From assembly GCF_004327335.1 (NCBI RefSeq), contig NZ_QJUO01000019.1, positions 1-64,000 of the forward strand: a stretch of 64,000 bases of DNA. Reading direction: 5' to 3'. Under the pieces are notes generated by a model. It was not told where the DNA came from. It worked only from the letters and a program-made list of their open reading frames with translations, and ran no database searches. Shown in pieces: positions 18,181 to 31,900 of the stretch; position 1 is the first letter of the stretch, and each line of letters begins with the position of its first letter. This DNA is from Stutzerimonas kirkiae (lineage in GTDB: Bacteria; Pseudomonadota; Gammaproteobacteria; Pseudomonadales; Pseudomonadaceae). A program made the position numbers and the translations under genes.

Positions 18181-18301
18181 GGCTTCTGGCGGTGGGCTGG
18201 CCCGCGAAACGCTCGCGAGCCTCGCTGTCCGTGGGCTGGATGTACTCATCGCGCGATGAGGGACCGCTGATTATCGGGATTCTATTTCAAGGAGGCAGGA
18301 T

Positions 18302-18772
18302 ATGAAGTGGGCGGACAATAGCCGTGAGCGCATGCACAACGGTGCCAATGCCATTGGCAACCTGATGGTCGAGGGCTTTCACTATCTCGGGCTGTTCGCC
18401 ATCGGCGCGGTCACGGCCTGGGCTTCGGTGGAGGCCTTCATGGATATGCTCGACAAGGGCCGGGTCAACGTCGATGACATCCTGCTGTTGTTCATCTACC
18501 TGGAGCTGGGGGCGATGGTCGGGATCTATTTCAAGACCAACCATCTGCCGATCCGCTTCCTGCTGTATATCGCCATCACCGCACTGACCCGTTACCTGAT
18601 CGGCGATGTTTCCCATCACAAGGCCCCGGATATCGGCTTGCTGTATCTGTGCGGGGGAATATTCCTGCTGGCGCTGTCGGTGCTCGCCGTGCGCTACGCC
18701 TCGTACAAGTACCCTTCGAGCAAGGCCATCGACTCCACCGGGGATGTGGTCGGCGACAATGTCGGTAATTAG
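18302..18772 (+). CDS. psiE: PsiE-family (phosphate-starvation-inducible) membrane protein
   Basis: The 156-residue protein has four membrane helices (about 25-45, 60-78, 85-105, 112-130) and the PsiE-family stretch DDILLLFIYLELGAMVGIYF followed by LPIRFLLYIAITALTRYLI. Its function is not known. The start follows AAGGAGG. It stands alone, 121 bases after mlaB. Confidence 0.85.
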   Translation: MKWADNSRERMHNGANAIGNLMVEGFHYLGLFAIGAVTAWASVEAFMDMLDKGRVNVDDILLLFIYLELGAMVGIYFKTNHLPIRFLLYIAITALTRYLIGDVSHHKAPDIGLLYLCGGIFLLALSVLAVRYASYKYPSSKAIDSTGDVVGDNVGN

Positions 18773-18780
18773 GCGGTCAT

Positions 18781-18888
18781 AGGCTGGAGGCTAGAAACGG
18801 CCCTGTTGTCGGGTGAAAGTCGCTTGCTTGTACGGAGGGCGGCTTCACGCTTGCCTCCAGCCTCCAGCCTCCAGCCTCCAGCCTCCAG
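18781..18888. repeat. Tandem heptad array (CCTCCAG x5) with inverted partner, E5
   Basis: Five perfect CCTCCAG units fill 18854-18888. A complementary piece, AGGCTGGAGGCT, lies upstream at 18781-18792, so the whole can fold back. It lies in the gap between psiE and ibaG. The unit is the complement of the GCTGGAG unit in the palindromic elements. Confidence 0.9.
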
Positions 18889-18982
18889 CTCGAAGCTGTT
18901 CCTTCTGTTTCAGGCTTCGCAGTCACGCGGCTTTTTTGTATGATGTCCGGCCCGTGCGCGCTGGCGCCGAACGAGGTTGAAC

Positions 18983-20543
<1,561 letters not shown>

Positions 20544-20578
20544 CCTCCGGTCCTGCCATTTTCCAAGGAAACCGCTCC

Positions 20579-21211
20579 ATGCTCACCATCGCGCTCTCCA
20601 AAGGTCGCATCCTCGATGACACGCTGCCGCTGCTGGCGGAAGCGGGCATCGTGCCGACCGAGAACCCGGACAAGAGCCGCAAACTGATCATCCCGACCAG
20701 CCAGGATGATGTGCGCCTGCTGATCGTGCGCGCCACCGATGTGCCGACCTATGTCGAGCATGGCGCTGCCGACCTGGGGGTGGCGGGCAAGGATGTACTG
20801 ATGGAATACGGCGGCCAGGGGTTGTACGAGCCGCTGGACCTGAAGATCGCCCGCTGCAAGCTGATGACCGCCGGGCGCACGGGCGAGCCCGAGCCCAGGG
20901 GCCGCCTGCGGGTGGCGACCAAGTTCGTCAATGTGGCCAAGGCCTACTATGCCGAGCAGGGCCGCCAGGTCGATATCATCAAGCTTTACGGCTCCATGGA
21001 GCTGGCGCCGCTGGTGGGGCTGGCGGACAAGATCATCGATGTGGTGGATACCGGCAACACCTTGCGCGCCAATGGCCTGGAGCCACAGGAGCTGATCGCC
21101 CATGTCAGTTCGCGGCTGGTGGTGAACAAGGCTTCGATGAAGATGCAGCATGTGCGTATCCAGGCGCTGATCGACACCCTGGGCGCGGCGGTCGGACGAC
21201 ACCACGGCTGA
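20579..21211 (+). CDS. hisG: ATP phosphoribosyltransferase (short form) HisG
   Basis: The 210-residue protein is the short form of HisG, which works with HisZ elsewhere. Motifs include [29 protein letters not shown] and [28 protein letters not shown]. It performs the first step of histidine synthesis, joining ATP and PRPP. AAGGA precedes the ATG. It is followed by hisD after 152 bases that contain hairpins. Confidence 0.95.
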   Translation: MLTIALSKGRILDDTLPLLAEAGIVPTENPDKSRKLIIPTSQDDVRLLIVRATDVPTYVEHGAADLGVAGKDVLMEYGGQGLYEPLDLKIARCKLMTAGRTGEPEPRGRLRVATKFVNVAKAYYAEQGRQVDIIKLYGSMELAPLVGLADKIIDVVDTGNTLRANGLEPQELIAHVSSRLVVNKASMKMQHVRIQALIDTLGAAVGRHHG

Positions 21212-21223
21212 TACCGTGTGTGA

Positions 21224-21270
21224 CCGCCAGGGATGGCGGGAATGCCGAAAATGCAGGAGCATTTTTCGGC
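21224..21270. terminator. Two hairpins between hisG and hisD
   Basis: CCGCCA-ggga-TGGCGG (21224-21239) is followed by GCCGAAAATGC (21244-21254) pairing with GCATTTTTCGGC (21259-21270) with one bulge. Together they look like an attenuating or terminating structure between the two his genes. Confidence 0.6.
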
Positions 21271-21363
21271 CCTATCCGTGTCATAGCCTAAATTCTCGGG
21301 TGCCCGCACGGTGGGCTTGGTAATCTACTGGCACCCGAGCATTTGCCAATCAAGAGGCCCGCT

Positions 21364-22674
21364 ATGACTGCTCCTATCGCTATTCGCCGACTCAACGCCA
21401 CCGATGCGGATTTCAACCGCCATCTGGATCATCTGTTGAGCTGGGAAAGCGTCTCCGACGATGGCGTCAACCAGCGCGTGCTGGAGATCATCGCGGATGT
21501 GCGCAGCCGTGGTGACGCCGCCCTGGTGGACCTGACGCGGCGTTTCGATGCCCTCGATGTGGCCTCGATGGCCGACCTTATCCTGCCGCGCGAGCGCCTG
21601 GAACTGGCGCTGCAACGTATCACCCCGGCCCAGCGCGAAGCGCTGGAGATCGCCGCCGAACGTGTGCGCAGTTATCATGAGAAGCAACGCCAGGATTCCT
21701 GGAGCTATACCGAGGCCGACGGCACGGTGCTCGGCCAGAAGGTCACGCCGTTGGACCGTGCCGGGCTCTATGTGCCGGGCGGCAAGGCGTCCTATCCGTC
21801 CTCGGTACTGATGAACGCGATTCCGGCCAAGGTCGCCGGGGTGCTGGAAGTGGTCATGGTGGTGCCGACCCCACGTGGCGAAATCAACGAGATCGTACTG
21901 GCCGCGGCGGCCATCGCCGGGGTCGACCGGGTCTTCACCATCGGCGGCGCCCAGGCGGTGGCGGCGCTGGCCTATGGCACCGAGAGCGTGCCGCCGGTGG
22001 ACAAGATCGTCGGGCCGGGCAATATCTATGTCGCCACCGCCAAGCGCCACGTGTTCGGCAAGGTGGGCATCGACATGATCGCCGGGCCTTCGGAGATCCT
22101 GGTGGTCTGCGATGGCCAGACCGACCCGGACTGGATCGCCATGGACCTGTTCTCCCAGGCCGAGCACGACGAGGACGCGCAGTCGATCCTGGTCAGCCCG
22201 GACGCCGAATTCCTCGACCGCGTGGCCGCGAGCATCGAGCGTCTGCTGCCGACCCTGGAGCGCGAGGCGATCGCCCGTACTTCCCTGGCTGGCCGTGGAG
22301 CGCTGATCCAGGTCAGCGATATGCAGCAGGCGATGGACGTCGCCAACCGCATCGCGCCGGAGCACCTGGAGTTGTCGGTGGCCGATCCGCAACAGTGGCT
22401 GCCCTATGTTCGCCATGCCGGTGCGATCTTCATGGGCCGCTATACCGCCGAGGCCCTGGGCGACTACTGCGCGGGTCCCAACCACGTGCTGCCGACCTCC
22501 GGCACCGCGCGCTTTTCCTCGCCGCTGGGGGTGTACGACTTCCAGAAACGCTCTTCGATCATCCACTGCTCGGCCGAAGGCGCCTCGGTATTGGGGCGCA
22601 CGGCTTCCGTGCTGGCACGCGGCGAGTCGCTGACGGCCCACGCGCGCAGTGCCGAATATCGGATCAAGGGCTGA
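21364..22674 (+). CDS. hisD: Histidinol dehydrogenase
   Basis: The 436-residue enzyme contains [55 protein letters not shown] and the catalytic-site region [19 protein letters not shown]. It oxidises histidinol to histidine in two NAD-dependent steps. The start [10 protein letters not shown] has AAGAGG upstream. A further in-frame ATG at 21343 lies before this site. Confidence 0.96.
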   Translation: MTAPIAIRRLNATDADFNRHLDHLLSWESVSDDGVNQRVLEIIADVRSRGDAALVDLTRRFDALDVASMADLILPRERLELALQRITPAQREALEIAAERVRSYHEKQRQDSWSYTEADGTVLGQKVTPLDRAGLYVPGGKASYPSSVLMNAIPAKVAGVLEVVMVVPTPRGEINEIVLAAAAIAGVDRVFTIGGAQAVAALAYGTESVPPVDKIVGPGNIYVATAKRHVFGKVGIDMIAGPSEILVVCDGQTDPDWIAMDLFSQAEHDEDAQSILVSPDAEFLDRVAASIERLLPTLEREAIARTSLAGRGALIQVSDMQQAMDVANRIAPEHLELSVADPQQWLPYVRHAGAIFMGRYTAEALGDYCAGPNHVLPTSGTARFSSPLGVYDFQKRSSIIHCSAEGASVLGRTASVLARGESLTAHARSAEYRIKG

Positions 22675-22683
22675 GAAGCCGAC

Positions 22684-22745
22684 AAAAGCGCTGGAGGCTG
22701 GACGAAAAAACACTTCGTCCAGCCTCTGGCCTCCAGCGATTTTTT
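22684..22745. repeat. Palindromic heptad-repeat element E2 between hisD and hisC
   Basis: The left arm (22684-22706) starts AAAAGCGCTGGAGGCTGGAC. The right arm (22714-22745) is its complement with one extra heptad inserted (CCTCTGG next to CCTCCAG) and ends in a T run. It is inserted between two genes of one pathway, 17 bases before the hisC start. Confidence 0.88.
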
Positions 22746-22762
22746 AGAGGAGAGAAGGGCGG

Positions 22763-23815
22763 ATGAGCAGATTCTGGAGCCCCTTCGTCAAAGACCTGGT
22801 GCCTTATGTGCCGGGCGAGCAGCCCAAGCTGCAGCGGCTGGTCAAGCTCAACACCAATGAAAACCCCTATGGCCCGTCGCCGCGCGCGCTCGAGGCGATG
22901 CGGGCGGAGCTGAACGACAGCCTGCGGCTGTACCCTGACCCCAACGGCGAACGCCTGAAAAATGCCGTCGCCGCCTATTACGGGGTGACGCCGAATCAGG
23001 TCTTCGTCGGCAATGGTTCGGACGAAGTGCTGGCGCATGCCTTCCACGGGCTGTTCCAGCAGGAGTTGCCGCTGCTGTTCCCGGACATCACCTACAGCTT
23101 CTATCCGGTCTACTGCAATCTCTACGGGGTGAAGTTCGAAACCGTCGCGCTGGACGAAGGGTTCCAGATCGACGTGGCCGATTATGCGCGGCCGAACGGC
23201 GGCATTATCTTCCCCAACCCCAACGCGCCCACAGGGCGGTTGTTGCCGTTGCAGGCCATCGAGCGTCTGTTGCAGAGCAGTCCGGATTCGGTGCTGCTGG
23301 TGGATGAGGCCTATATCGACTTCGGTGGGCAAACGGCCATCGGCCTGGTGGACCGCTACCCGAACCTGCTGGTTACCCAGACCCTGTCCAAGTCCCGTTC
23401 CCTGGCCGGGCTGCGGGTCGGTATCGCGGTCGGGCATCCCGAGCTGATCGAGGCGCTGGAGCGGATCAAGAACAGCTTCAACTCCTACCCGCTGGATCGC
23501 CTGGCGATTGCCGGGGCGGCGGCTTCCTTCGAGGACCGCGAGCATTTCGAGCGGACCCGCCAGGCGGTGATCGGCAACCGCCAGGTCCTGGTGGCTGGGC
23601 TGGAGCGGTTGGGTTTCGAGGTGCTGCCGTCGACCGCCAACTTCGTCTTCGCCCGCCATCCCGGCCAGGATGCGGCGACGCTGGCGGCAACGCTGCGCGA
23701 GCAGGGCATCATCGTGCGGCACTTCCGCCAGGCGCGTATCGAGCAGTTCCTGCGCATCACCGTGGGCACGCCCGAGCAGAACCAGGCATTGCTGGAAGCG
23801 CTGCACACGCTCTGA
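22763..23815 (+). CDS. hisC: Histidinol-phosphate aminotransferase
   Basis: The 350-residue fold-type I PLP enzyme has [14 protein letters not shown] at the N terminus, [20 protein letters not shown] and the PLP-lysine site [14 protein letters not shown]. It converts imidazole-acetol phosphate to histidinol phosphate. GGAG-type sequence (AGGAGAGAAGGG) precedes the ATG. Confidence 0.95.
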   Translation: MSRFWSPFVKDLVPYVPGEQPKLQRLVKLNTNENPYGPSPRALEAMRAELNDSLRLYPDPNGERLKNAVAAYYGVTPNQVFVGNGSDEVLAHAFHGLFQQELPLLFPDITYSFYPVYCNLYGVKFETVALDEGFQIDVADYARPNGGIIFPNPNAPTGRLLPLQAIERLLQSSPDSVLLVDEAYIDFGGQTAIGLVDRYPNLLVTQTLSKSRSLAGLRVGIAVGHPELIEALERIKNSFNSYPLDRLAIAGAAASFEDREHFERTRQAVIGNRQVLVAGLERLGFEVLPSTANFVFARHPGQDAATLAATLREQGIIVRHFRQARIEQFLRITVGTPEQNQALLEALHTL

Positions 23816-23839
23816 CCGCCGCTACACTACCGTAACGCG

Positions 23840-23921
23840 ATGGACTCGCTGGCGAGTCCATGCATGGATGGGGCGAGGCGCATGACGACGATAGCCATCG
23901 CTGGCTCGATGATGGCTATCG
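23840..23921. terminator. Two perfect hairpins between convergent hisC and algW
   Basis: ATGGACTCGC-tg-GCGAGTCCAT (23840-23861) has a 10-bp perfect stem. CGATAGCCATC (23889-23899) pairs perfectly with GATGGCTATCG (23911-23921). They lie in the 135-bp gap between convergent genes and probably end transcription from both sides. Confidence 0.65.
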
Positions 23922-23950
23922 CTGCGCTCAACCCATCCCGCTCCTGCCTC

Positions 23951-25081
23951 TCAGGGGTTTACCTCCACCTGCGTGGGGCGCTGGCCGACCGCCGCTTGCA
24001 GTGTCAGCGGCTGGCCATTGCGCAGGATGCGGATGTCGATGCGCTTACCTGGGCGAGTGCGGGCCACCTGGTTCATCGAGCTGCGCCCGTCCGCCGCCGG
24101 CTCGCCGTCGATGCTCAGGATCAGGTCGCCGCTGCGCAGCCCGGTCTGGTCCGCCGGGCCGTCGAGGTAGACGCTGTGGACCAGGATGCCATGGTAGCCT
24201 GCGCGCTTGTACGCCTCGGCCATCTCCGCCGGCATCGAACTCACTTCCACGCCGAGCCAGCCCCGGATCACCTCGCCGTGGGCGATGATCGACTTCATCA
24301 CCTCCAGCGCCAGTTTGATCGGAATGGCGAAGCCGATGCCCTGGGAGCCGCCCGATTCGGAAATGATCGCTGTGTTGATACCGATCAGGTTGCCATTGGC
24401 GTCGACCAGCGCGCCGCCCGAGTTGCCCCGGTTGATCGCCGCATCGGTCTGGATGAAATCTTCGTAGGTGTTCAGGCCCAACTGGTTGCGGCCGGTGGCG
24501 CTGATGATGCCCATGGTGACGGTCTGGCCCACGCCGAACGGGTTGCCGATGGCCAGGGTGACGTCGCCGATATGGATATTGTCCGACTGCCCGAGGCTGA
24601 TGGCCGGCAGGTTCTCCAGGTCGATCTTGAGGACTGCCAGGTCGGTCTCGGGGTCGCTGCCGATCACGCGGGCGAAGGTCTCGCGGCCATCCTTGAGGGC
24701 GACGACGATCTGCTCGGCGTTGGCGGTGACGTGGTTGTTGGTCAGCAGGTAGCCCGACGGGGTCATGATCACCGCGGAGCCGAGGCTGGACTGTATGCGT
24801 TGCTGGTGGGGCGGGTTGTCGCCGTAGAAGCGCTGCAGCAACTGCTCTTCCAGGCTGGGGTTCCTGGGCTTGTCGACGGCCTTGGTGGTGTAGAGGTTGG
24901 CCACGGCGGGGGCCGCTCCGTTGACCGCGTTGGCGTAGGAGTGCGGGGCGGACTGCGCCGATGTGCCCAGCAGGCTGCTGTCACTGAGGCCCACCCAGTG
25001 GGGATAGCGCTGAATGATCAGCAATGCCAGTAGCACGCCGACCACACAGGGCCAGCCGAAGAAGCGCAAGGTGTTGGACAT
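23951..25081 (-). CDS. algW: Periplasmic serine protease AlgW (DegS type)
   Basis: The 376-residue protein has an N-terminal membrane anchor (residues about 11-25), a trypsin-like protease domain with His117 (TNNHVTA), Asp147 (DPETDLAVL) and Ser221 (GNSGGAL), and one PDZ domain (about 275-365). AlgW cleaves the anti-sigma factor MucA and starts the envelope stress response. The Pro that normally precedes GNSGG (INPGNSGG) is Arg218 here, which is unusual. The ATG at 25081 gives the family length. It is convergent with hisC, as in other Pseudomonas. Confidence 0.93.
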   Translation of the reverse strand: MSNTLRFFGWPCVVGVLLALLIIQRYPHWVGLSDSSLLGTSAQSAPHSYANAVNGAAPAVANLYTTKAVDKPRNPSLEEQLLQRFYGDNPPHQQRIQSSLGSAVIMTPSGYLLTNNHVTANAEQIVVALKDGRETFARVIGSDPETDLAVLKIDLENLPAISLGQSDNIHIGDVTLAIGNPFGVGQTVTMGIISATGRNQLGLNTYEDFIQTDAAINRGNSGGALVDANGNLIGINTAIISESGGSQGIGFAIPIKLALEVMKSIIAHGEVIRGWLGVEVSSMPAEMAEAYKRAGYHGILVHSVYLDGPADQTGLRSGDLILSIDGEPAADGRSSMNQVARTRPGKRIDIRILRNGQPLTLQAAVGQRPTQVEVNP

Positions 25082-25198
25082 CTGAATCGGTATCCGCAAA
25101 AGTGGCAGGGTAGAATCCCTTGGAACCTGTTAACTGGTCCGGCGGCATTATACGAGGCCGCCAGGCGAATGTAGCCGTGTACTTGTAGAGGATTTTGC

Positions 25199-25957
25199 AT
25201 GTCCGTATCCCTTCCTGCCCTGGTCGACGAGGCCAGCCGTTACCTCGATGCCGAGCGGATCGCCGATTACTGCCCCAATGGCCTGCAGGTGGAGGGGCGT
25301 GGTGCCGTGCGGCGTATCGTCAGTGGCGTGACCGCCAGCCAGGCGCTGCTGGATGTCGCGCTGGAAGCCGGGGCCGATCTGGTGCTGGTGCACCATGGTT
25401 ATTTCTGGAAGGGCGAGGATGCCTGCATCACCGGCATGAAGCGCCGCCGCTTGCAGACGCTGCTGGGCAACGACATCAGCCTGCTGGCCTATCACCTGCC
25501 GTTGGATGTGCATCCCGAAGTCGGTAACAACGTGCAACTGGCGCGCCGGCTCGGTATCCGTGTCGAGGGGCCGTTGGAACCGGGCAATCCGCGTACGGTG
25601 GGCTTGCTGGGGCGTCTGGAGCGGCCCTGCGCCGCCGTCGAGTTCGCCCGGCATGTCGCCGAGGTGCTGGGGCGGGAGCCGCTGCTGGTCGAAGGCGATG
25701 GCGTGGTCGAGCGGGTCGGCTGGTGCACCGGTGGCGGGCAGGGCTATATCGACAAGGCGATCGCCGCGGGTGTCGACCTGTACCTGACCGGGGAGGCTTC
25801 CGAGCAGACCTTCCATAGTGCCAGGGAGAACGGCATCAGCTTTATCGCCGCTGGCCACCATGCCACCGAGCGTTATGGGGTGCAGGCGCTGGGCGAGTAC
25901 CTGGCGGGGCATTTCGGCATCGAGCACCTGTTCATCGATTGTCCGAATCCGGTCTGA
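25199..25957 (+). CDS. Nif3-like dinuclear metal centre protein (YbgI/GTP cyclohydrolase 1 type 2 homologue)
   Basis: The 252-residue protein has the Nif3-family metal ligands: DYCPNGLQVEG, LVHHGYFWKGE, LLAYHLPLDVHPEVGNN, and AAGHHATERYGVQALGEYL. The family has a toroidal hexamer with a dinuclear metal site, and its role is not settled. AGAGG lies upstream of the ATG. It is divergent from algW, an arrangement conserved in Pseudomonas. Confidence 0.88.
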   Translation: MSVSLPALVDEASRYLDAERIADYCPNGLQVEGRGAVRRIVSGVTASQALLDVALEAGADLVLVHHGYFWKGEDACITGMKRRRLQTLLGNDISLLAYHLPLDVHPEVGNNVQLARRLGIRVEGPLEPGNPRTVGLLGRLERPCAAVEFARHVAEVLGREPLLVEGDGVVERVGWCTGGGQGYIDKAIAAGVDLYLTGEASEQTFHSARENGISFIAAGHHATERYGVQALGEYLAGHFGIEHLFIDCPNPV

Positions 25958-25960
25958 GTT

Positions 25961-26804
25961 TCAGGGGGCGGGCGCTGCCCCGGCAGCCTGTGGCCGGCAT
26001 GCCAGCGGGCGAGTGCGCCACTGCCGCCAGACGCCTTGCCAGCCGCTGTCGTGTCCGAGTGCCGGCAATTCGATGATCTCCACACAGGCCGGGGCGCCGA
26101 GCAGGCGCCGCCACTCATGGGCCAGGCTGGCAGGCACGGCCGTGTCCCGGTTGCCGGCGAAGTGCCGTTGCGGGATAAGCCTGAGCCTGTCGCGTTGTTC
26201 CAGCGGGTCGAGGGAGCCGTGCAGCGGGCTGAGTTTCTGCTGCTGCACCCAAAGCCCGGGGCTGAGGTTGCCGGCCAGGCTCTGCACGGCCAGCACATCG
26301 TCGCGCCGCGCCGCCAGCAGCAGGGCCATGGCCGCGCCGCCGGAGTAGCCGATCAGTTCCAGGTGCTCACTGGCATGGCGCTGTTTGAGCTGGTCGATGG
26401 CCTGGTCCAGGGCTGCGACGGCCTCTTCGGAAAAACGTGCATCGGTCCAGTCGCGGACCTGGCAATGCTGGTTGCGGATGTACTGGCAGGGGCGGGCGAG
26501 CCAGGCCGAGGGTCGTGGGTCCTCCAGCGCTAGCAGGGCGAACCAGGGATCGCGTGGGGTCGGGTCGAGGCTGGGTTGGGTGGAGGTGATCCAGGCACGG
26601 CCATCGCCTTCGATATAGATGCGCAGTAACGGGCTGGGGCGAGCCGTCTGGCTGACGCCCGCCAGCAGGGGGAAGGGCTGGGTGTCCAGGTGCAGCAGGC
26701 TGCGTCCGGGCGGTAGCTGTTGCTCTAGTCTCGGCAAGGGCGCGCCGGCGCAGGCGGCGAGCAGCATCGCCGCCAGCAGCGGGGCGGCGACCCGCCGGCG
26801 GCGG

Positions 26805-26812
<8 letters not shown>
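25961..26812 (-). CDS. Probable alpha/beta-hydrolase lipoprotein
   Basis: The product is about 283 residues. With the TTG start, it opens with a short basic stretch and the lipobox LLAAC, so it is probably a lipoprotein. The nucleophile elbow GYSGG (LELIGYSGGAAMALLL) and a late His (ALGHDSGW) fit an alpha/beta hydrolase. No clear substrate class is visible. The TTG has GGAGG ten bases upstream and overlaps the ABC exporter stop by 8 bases, which suggests co-expression. The start is uncertain because no ATG lies in frame at a suitable place. Confidence 0.65.
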
Positions 26813-28637
<1,825 letters not shown>

Positions 28638-28655
28638 GGGGGGCTGACTCTGGCG

Positions 28656-28821
28656 GATGGGCGAGCGCGCGATGCATGGCAAACAGTCGAAAACAGCGCT
28701 GGAAGGCTCGAGGCTGGACGAAAGCGCGTGGCAACCGGTGTTTTTCGTCCAGCTTTCCAGCCTCCAGCGCTTTTATCGAAGCACCTTGCCGGTGAATAAC
28801 GGCATAGCGCGATCGCCCTGG
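28656..28821. repeat. Large palindromic heptad-repeat element E3
   Basis: The inner inverted repeat pairs 28695-28723 with 28743-28771; the ends match perfectly (9 and 11 bases) and the centre is diverged. An outer pair is present too: GCATAGCGCGATCGCCCTGG at 28802-28821 and a 15-of-20 complement at 28656-28675. That 20-mer occurs exactly, in reverse complement, at 57015-57034 in element E10. The element starts 19 bases upstream of the ABC exporter ATG. Confidence 0.88.
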
Positions 28822-28874
28822 GCGAGCGGGGCGATCCTGTTGCGTTGCCCGGGCCAGGAGGATAACAGAGCCTT

Positions 28875-28947
28875 GCTTGAAGCTTGAAGCTTGAAGCTTG
28901 AAACTGGAGGAGGAATACCATGATGGCCTCCAGCCTCCAGCCTCCAG
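28875..28947. repeat. Composite heptad array: GCTTGAA x4 then CCTCCAG x3, E4
   Basis: Four perfect GCTTGAA units occupy 28875-28902 and three perfect CCTCCAG units occupy 28927-28947, with CTGGAGG (28904-28910) in between. This is the only place in the window where the two heptad types stand side by side. It lies just downstream of the autotransporter stop. Confidence 0.92.
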
Positions 28948-28967
28948 CTTATGGCTGCTTCTACCGA

Positions 28968-31900
28968 TCAGAAGTCGTAGCGCAGCCTGGCCTGGAACAC
29001 GTCGGCATCGAAGCCCGATTTGCCGATGTAGTCGTAGCCGGCGCCGAGGCTGACCGCGCCGAGGCGGTAGGTCAGGCCCAGGCCTGCTTCGTAGCTGTCG
29101 CGAGCCGGCTTGGCGCCACTGGTGACGAACGGCGTACCGCCCAGCACATAGCTGGAGGTGCTGCGCGACTGGTCGGCGGCGAAGTCGTGGTAGGCCATCA
29201 GCCGCAGTTCCGGTTCCAGGCTGCCCTGGCCGGCCTGGAACAGCCCCGCCAGGCGCACGCCGGCACCTGCTTCTATCACTTCGTAGCGCTGGCTTTGCTG
29301 GCGCAGGGCGGCGGATGAGCCTTTCTCGCTGAAGGCGTCGATATCCACCCGGCTGTAGCGCCCGGCAACGCGTGGCTCCAGGGTCAGATTAGCGAAGTGC
29401 AGGCTGTAACCCGCCGTCAGGTTCAGGCCGAGCAGCCTGCTGTCATAGTCGCCCTTGGCGAGGGTACCGGCGATATGGCGCTTGCCGCTGTTGTCGTTGA
29501 TGCCGTAGGTCAGGCTGGCATCGACGAACAGGTTGCCACGCTCCAGGCCGGAGTAGAGCGTCAGCGCCTGGCTGTCCACTTCGGTCTTGTTGCCGCCATC
29601 GCTCTTCACGTCGGTGCGCAGGTTGCTGTAGGCAATACCCAGGGTGAGGTTATCGTTGAGCTTGCCGTCGAGACCGATGGCGATACCCTGGCTGTCCGCG
29701 TCGTAGCCGGCGATGCCGTCGCGGCGGCCCTGGTCGGCATTGCTGCTCAGGCCCTGGACCCAGACGCCGGCCTGGCTGAACGGCGAGCCGGAGGATTGCC
29801 CGCGCAGGCTGCCGGTGCGCGCGCTGGTCGCGCCGCTGACCAGCCCCTGGGCGGTGCCGGCGGCCTGGCTGGCGGCACCATCGGTCTGCGGCGCGAGCTG
29901 TTCGGCCAGTTTGCCCAGGGCGACCGGGTCGCTGCTGGCATTGCTCAGGGCCTGCAGCAGGGGATCGCTGTCGGCCAGCTTGCCGCCCTGCACCAGGGCG
30001 CTGTAGAAGGGCGCGAAGGCGGCCAGGGCGTTGTTGCCGGCGCCGCCCGAGGCGACGATCTGTCCGGCGTCCACGGCACTCTTGCTGGTGACGCTGGCGA
30101 GTACTTGGTTGCCTTCCACCTTGAACAGGTCGACATCGAGCAGGCTGGAACTGCTGGCGACGTTCAGGCCGTTGTCCTCGATGCTGTCGGCAGCGACCAG
30201 GATGTACTGGCTGCCTTCGGCGCGGAAGTCCTGGCCCTGTGGCGTCAGCAGCAGGTTGCTGCCTTCGGCGAAATAGGCGAGCCCGTTGACGGTGAGAATG
30301 GCCCGATCCTGCTCGGTGGCATTGCTCAGGTTGAGTTCCAGGGTCGAACCGCTGTTCATCTCCAGTTCGCCGTCGAGGGTGACGTGCGGGCGCGCCAGGA
30401 TCAGGTGGCCGGCGCTACCGCTGGGGCTGTCGTCGCTGCTGTAGAGATCGAGCCAACCCTGCCCGGCGTTTCCATTGAGTCGGGTTCCGATGCGATCGCC
30501 ATCGAAAGTCGCCTGGCCGCTGACATTCAGGGCGAAGATTCCGGCGATATCGCCGCGGATGGTACCGCCGCTCAGTTCCAGGCTTGCCAGGTTGTCATCC
30601 TCGACGAGTATGGCGTATTGCCCGCCCTCGATCAGGCCCGCGCTCTGGGTGATTTGCAGCCACTGTGTCGATGCGTCGAGTCCATACTTGCCATGGCCGT
30701 ATTGGCCGAGCACATGGATACCGGTGGCGTCGCCCTTGATGGTGCCGCTGTTGTGGATGCCGCCTTCGATCTCGGCGGAATCCAGTTTGATCGCTGTCGC
30801 CTGGTTGCCGCTGGCGACCAGGCTGCCTTGGTTGACCAGGGCGCCGTCCAGTTCCGCATGGTCGAAATACAGGGCGATGCTTTCCTCGGCAGTGCTGGTC
30901 GCGCTGATTTCGCCACTGTTGAACAGCCTGCCCTCGACAGCGCTTTGATAGAGCTCGATAGCGATGGTTTCGCCACCGCCATTGGCGGTGATATTGCCGC
31001 TGTTGTTCAGGTCGCCGCTCAGTACGCTGTCGTCGAGCTGTATACCGACGGCTTCGTCGTTACTGGAGCTGACGAGGATGCTGCCGTGGTTGACCAGGGA
31101 GGCCAGGCTGCTGTCTTCCACTTCGATGCCGGTGGCCTCGCTGGCGCCATTGCCCGTGGCGGTGATCACGCCGGATGCGCTATTGGTGAGATCGCCGGAT
31201 AGCTGGGCGTTTTCGAGAAAGATGCCCGTGGATTCCTCCCAGTCGTTGCTCTCTTCGGTGGTACTGGCGACGTCGATCCGGCCGGCATTGCTCAGGGAGA
31301 GAATGCTGCTGTTGTAGATGTCGATGCCGATGCTGTCATTGTCGCTGCCAGTGACGCTGATGACGCCGTCACTGCCATTGATGATGGCGGCCTCGGCCAG
31401 GTCGCTGTCGAGGATCTGGATACCGGCGACAGCGCCGGACAGGAGCGGGTCGTCGAGAGTGCTGCCGCTAACGCCGGAAACCGAGATTTCTCCGTTATTG
31501 CGCACCTGCCCGTCGATATTGGCGTTCTGGATGGATATCGCGGCGGGGGTGCCGGTGGCGGACGAGTGTTTCACGCCATCGCTGATAGTGATCGTGCCGT
31601 CGTTGACCAGGCCGCCTTCGATATCGGCGTATTCGATGGTAAGGCCCTGGGCCTGCAGGCCGCTGGCCGACAGGCTGCCCTGGTTGGTGACGCTGCCGTC
31701 TATCTGCACCGCTTGGCCCCAGCCATCGCCGCTGAGGTCCACCGCGGTCGCGTAGTTGAAGGCGTTCCCGTTTTCCAGGCTTGTCGCACCCGTCACGGCG
31801 ATCTGCGCATTCAGCTTCAGGTCGCCCTGCAGGTGCGTGCCGTCCGCCAGTTCGACGGCATCTTCGTCGGTCTCCAGGGTACCGGTGATGGTCAGAGATT

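Noticed and set aside
18854..18888. CRISPR array
   Set aside because: The 7-base units are directly adjacent with no unique spacers, and no cas gene is present.
29397..31202. Long open frame (601 codons) opposite the autotransporter
   Set aside because: It is the antisense of a well-supported gene. Its sequence has no recognisable family and arises from the biased codon use.
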